From Chloroflexota bacterium (GTDB lineage Bacteria; Chloroflexota; Anaerolineae; Anaerolineales; Villigracilaceae): DNA of 13,565 nucleotides. Under the pieces are notes generated by a model that ran no database searches, was not told where the DNA came from, and saw nothing but the letters and a program-made list of their open reading frames with translations. Positions 12,789-13,565 of the stretch are shown piece after piece (the stretch's first letter is position 1; the number at the start of each line of letters is the position of its first letter). The translations under genes were made by a program, and so were the position numbers. The stretch is from positions 1-13,565 of the forward strand of contig JAPLGV010000501.1 of NCBI GenBank assembly GCA_026389975.1, in the 5' to 3' direction.

Positions 12789-13466
12789 CTACTCGCTAAC
12801 GTAGACGCCTTCGGTAGTCTCGACTTTTTCTTCTACTTCGGCTTTCATATCGCCGTGATAGACCCAGACCTTGATGCCGATACGGCCATAAGTCGTCGCT
12901 GCTTCGGCTCGGGCAAAATCAATATCCGCACGCAAAGTTTGCAGCGGAACCCGGCCATCGCGCAGCCAAACCGTGCGAGCCATTTCTGCGCCTCCCAATC
13001 GGCCAGCGACCTCAATCTTGATACCTTGAGCGCCCTGCCGCATCGCCTGCTGGATGGCACGTTTCATCGCACGGCGATAACTGATGCGGCGTTCCAGTTG
13101 ATCTCCAATATTATGAGCAACCAGATAAGCATCGCAATCAGGAGTTTTGATTTCTTTAATATCCAAATCCACTTTTTTGCCGGTCAATCCTTCAAGGGCT
13201 ACACGGACTTTCTTGATGCCTTCGCCTTTGCGACCGATCAGGATGCCCGGTTTGGCAGTAAACACAGCTACTTTCAATTTTCCGGGATAGCGCTCCACAT
13301 CAATACGAGAGACGCCCGCGCGGCCGGATTCTCTGTAGAGCATGTCGCGGATAGCGAAGTCCTGCAACAATTGCTCACGGTATTGAGCACCTTCAGCGAA
13401 CCAGCGACCACGCCAATCCTGAGTGACATTCAGGCGAAAACCAATCGGATGAACTTTGCGACCCAT
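12789..13466 (-). CDS. rpsC: 30S ribosomal protein S3
   Basis: S3 (uS3) forms the mRNA entry gate with S4 and S5. The product is 225 residues from the ATG of MGRKVHPIGFRL. An in-frame extension upstream is rejected because AAGGAG lies 5 bases before this ATG. The KH domain (about 39-107) has the GRKG loop at 78-81 in GILIGRKGEGIKKV. The C-terminal domain carries GIKIEVAGRLGGAEMART and the YGRIGIKVWVYHG strand near the end. It lies just after rplV, as in most S10 operons, and ends in TAG. Confidence 0.98.
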   Translation of the reverse strand: MGRKVHPIGFRLNVTQDWRGRWFAEGAQYREQLLQDFAIRDMLYRESGRAGVSRIDVERYPGKLKVAVFTAKPGILIGRKGEGIKKVRVALEGLTGKKVDLDIKEIKTPDCDAYLVAHNIGDQLERRISYRRAMKRAIQQAMRQGAQGIKIEVAGRLGGAEMARTVWLRDGRVPLQTLRADIDFARAEAATTYGRIGIKVWVYHGDMKAEVEEKVETTEGVYVSE

Positions 13467-13471
13467 AAGAT

Positions 13472-13477
13472 CTCCTT
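13472..13477 (-). promoter_or_regulatory. Shine-Dalgarno sequence that sets the rpsC start
   Basis: AAGGAG on the minus strand lies 5 bases before the rpsC ATG at 13464-13466. It excludes the upstream in-frame extension that would overlap rplV. Confidence 0.8.
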
Positions 13478-13494
13478 CGTCCTTTCTTTGCCGG

Positions 13495-13565
13495 TCAGGC
13501 AACCTCGCGTTCGCGTAGGACAACAGTTACGTGCGATGAACGGCGCAGGACCGGCTTGAAGCGAC
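13495..13565 (-). CDS. rplV: 50S ribosomal protein L22, C-terminal end only
   Basis: L22 (uL22) lines the polypeptide exit tunnel. Only its last 22 codons are inside the window; the rest lies past the right edge. The hand-translated end reads RFKPVLRRSSHVTVVLREREVA and then TGA. It matches the usual RTSHITVVV.E end of L22, and its place directly upstream of rpsC fits. The gap to the rpsC ATG is 28 bases. Confidence 0.9.
   Translation of the reverse strand, partial: RFKPVLRRSSHVTVVLREREVA

Noticed and set aside
12855..13559. A 234-codon open frame on the plus strand opposite rpsC
   Set aside because: It is a shadow of rpsC, with no ribosome-binding support or recognisable motif.

Overview
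The window is a long run of bacterial ribosomal-protein genes: the downstream S10 region, the spc region, the alpha region, and the truA-rplM-rpsI tail. All 27 genes lie on the minus strand, so transcription runs from high to low coordinates. The composition is moderately GC-rich. The gene order matches the common bacterial arrangement. Zinc-type S14, four-cysteine S4, a C-terminal Cys-pair ribbon on L24, and the style of SecY and RpoA suggest a Chloroflexota (perhaps Anaerolineae-like) genome. That placement is an impression from the sequences, not a tested phylogeny.

Layout in transcription order: rplV (only the last 22 codons), rpsC, rplP, rpmC, rpsQ, rplN (S10 region and start of spc); rplX, rplE, rpsN, rpsH, rplF, rplR, rpsE, rpmD, rplO, secY, adk, map (spc); rpmJ, rpsM, rpsK, rpsD, rpoA, rplQ (alpha); truA, rplM, rpsI. 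The last gene is followed by an AT-rich, terminator-like end. Spacers are short: most are under 30 bp and none exceeds 116 bp. Several genes overlap (rpmC/rpsQ/rplN by ATGA, rpsE/rpmD by 8 bp), so coupled translation is likely. The products build both ribosomal subunits, the RNA polymerase alpha subunit, the SecY translocon, and enzymes for nucleotide balance, N-terminal Met removal and tRNA pseudouridylation.

This is mostly ordinary, highly conserved chromosome, and I found no new multi-gene system. The one striking anomaly is an in-frame TAG in secY (codon 73, at the end of the plug segment); the frame is intact on both sides. TAG is also a normal stop in 11 genes here, including secY itself, so genome-wide recoding is unlikely. 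A sequence or assembly error, a population variant, or real readthrough or suppression remain open. Other points worth a look: infA is missing from the map-rpmJ spacer, which instead carries a promoter-like sequence; the rplQ-truA spacer holds mutually exclusive inverted repeats; a hairpin sits just before the rpoA start; S4 has a Gly/Arg insert; adenylate kinase has an altered zinc site; and a possibly bidirectional terminator follows rpsI.
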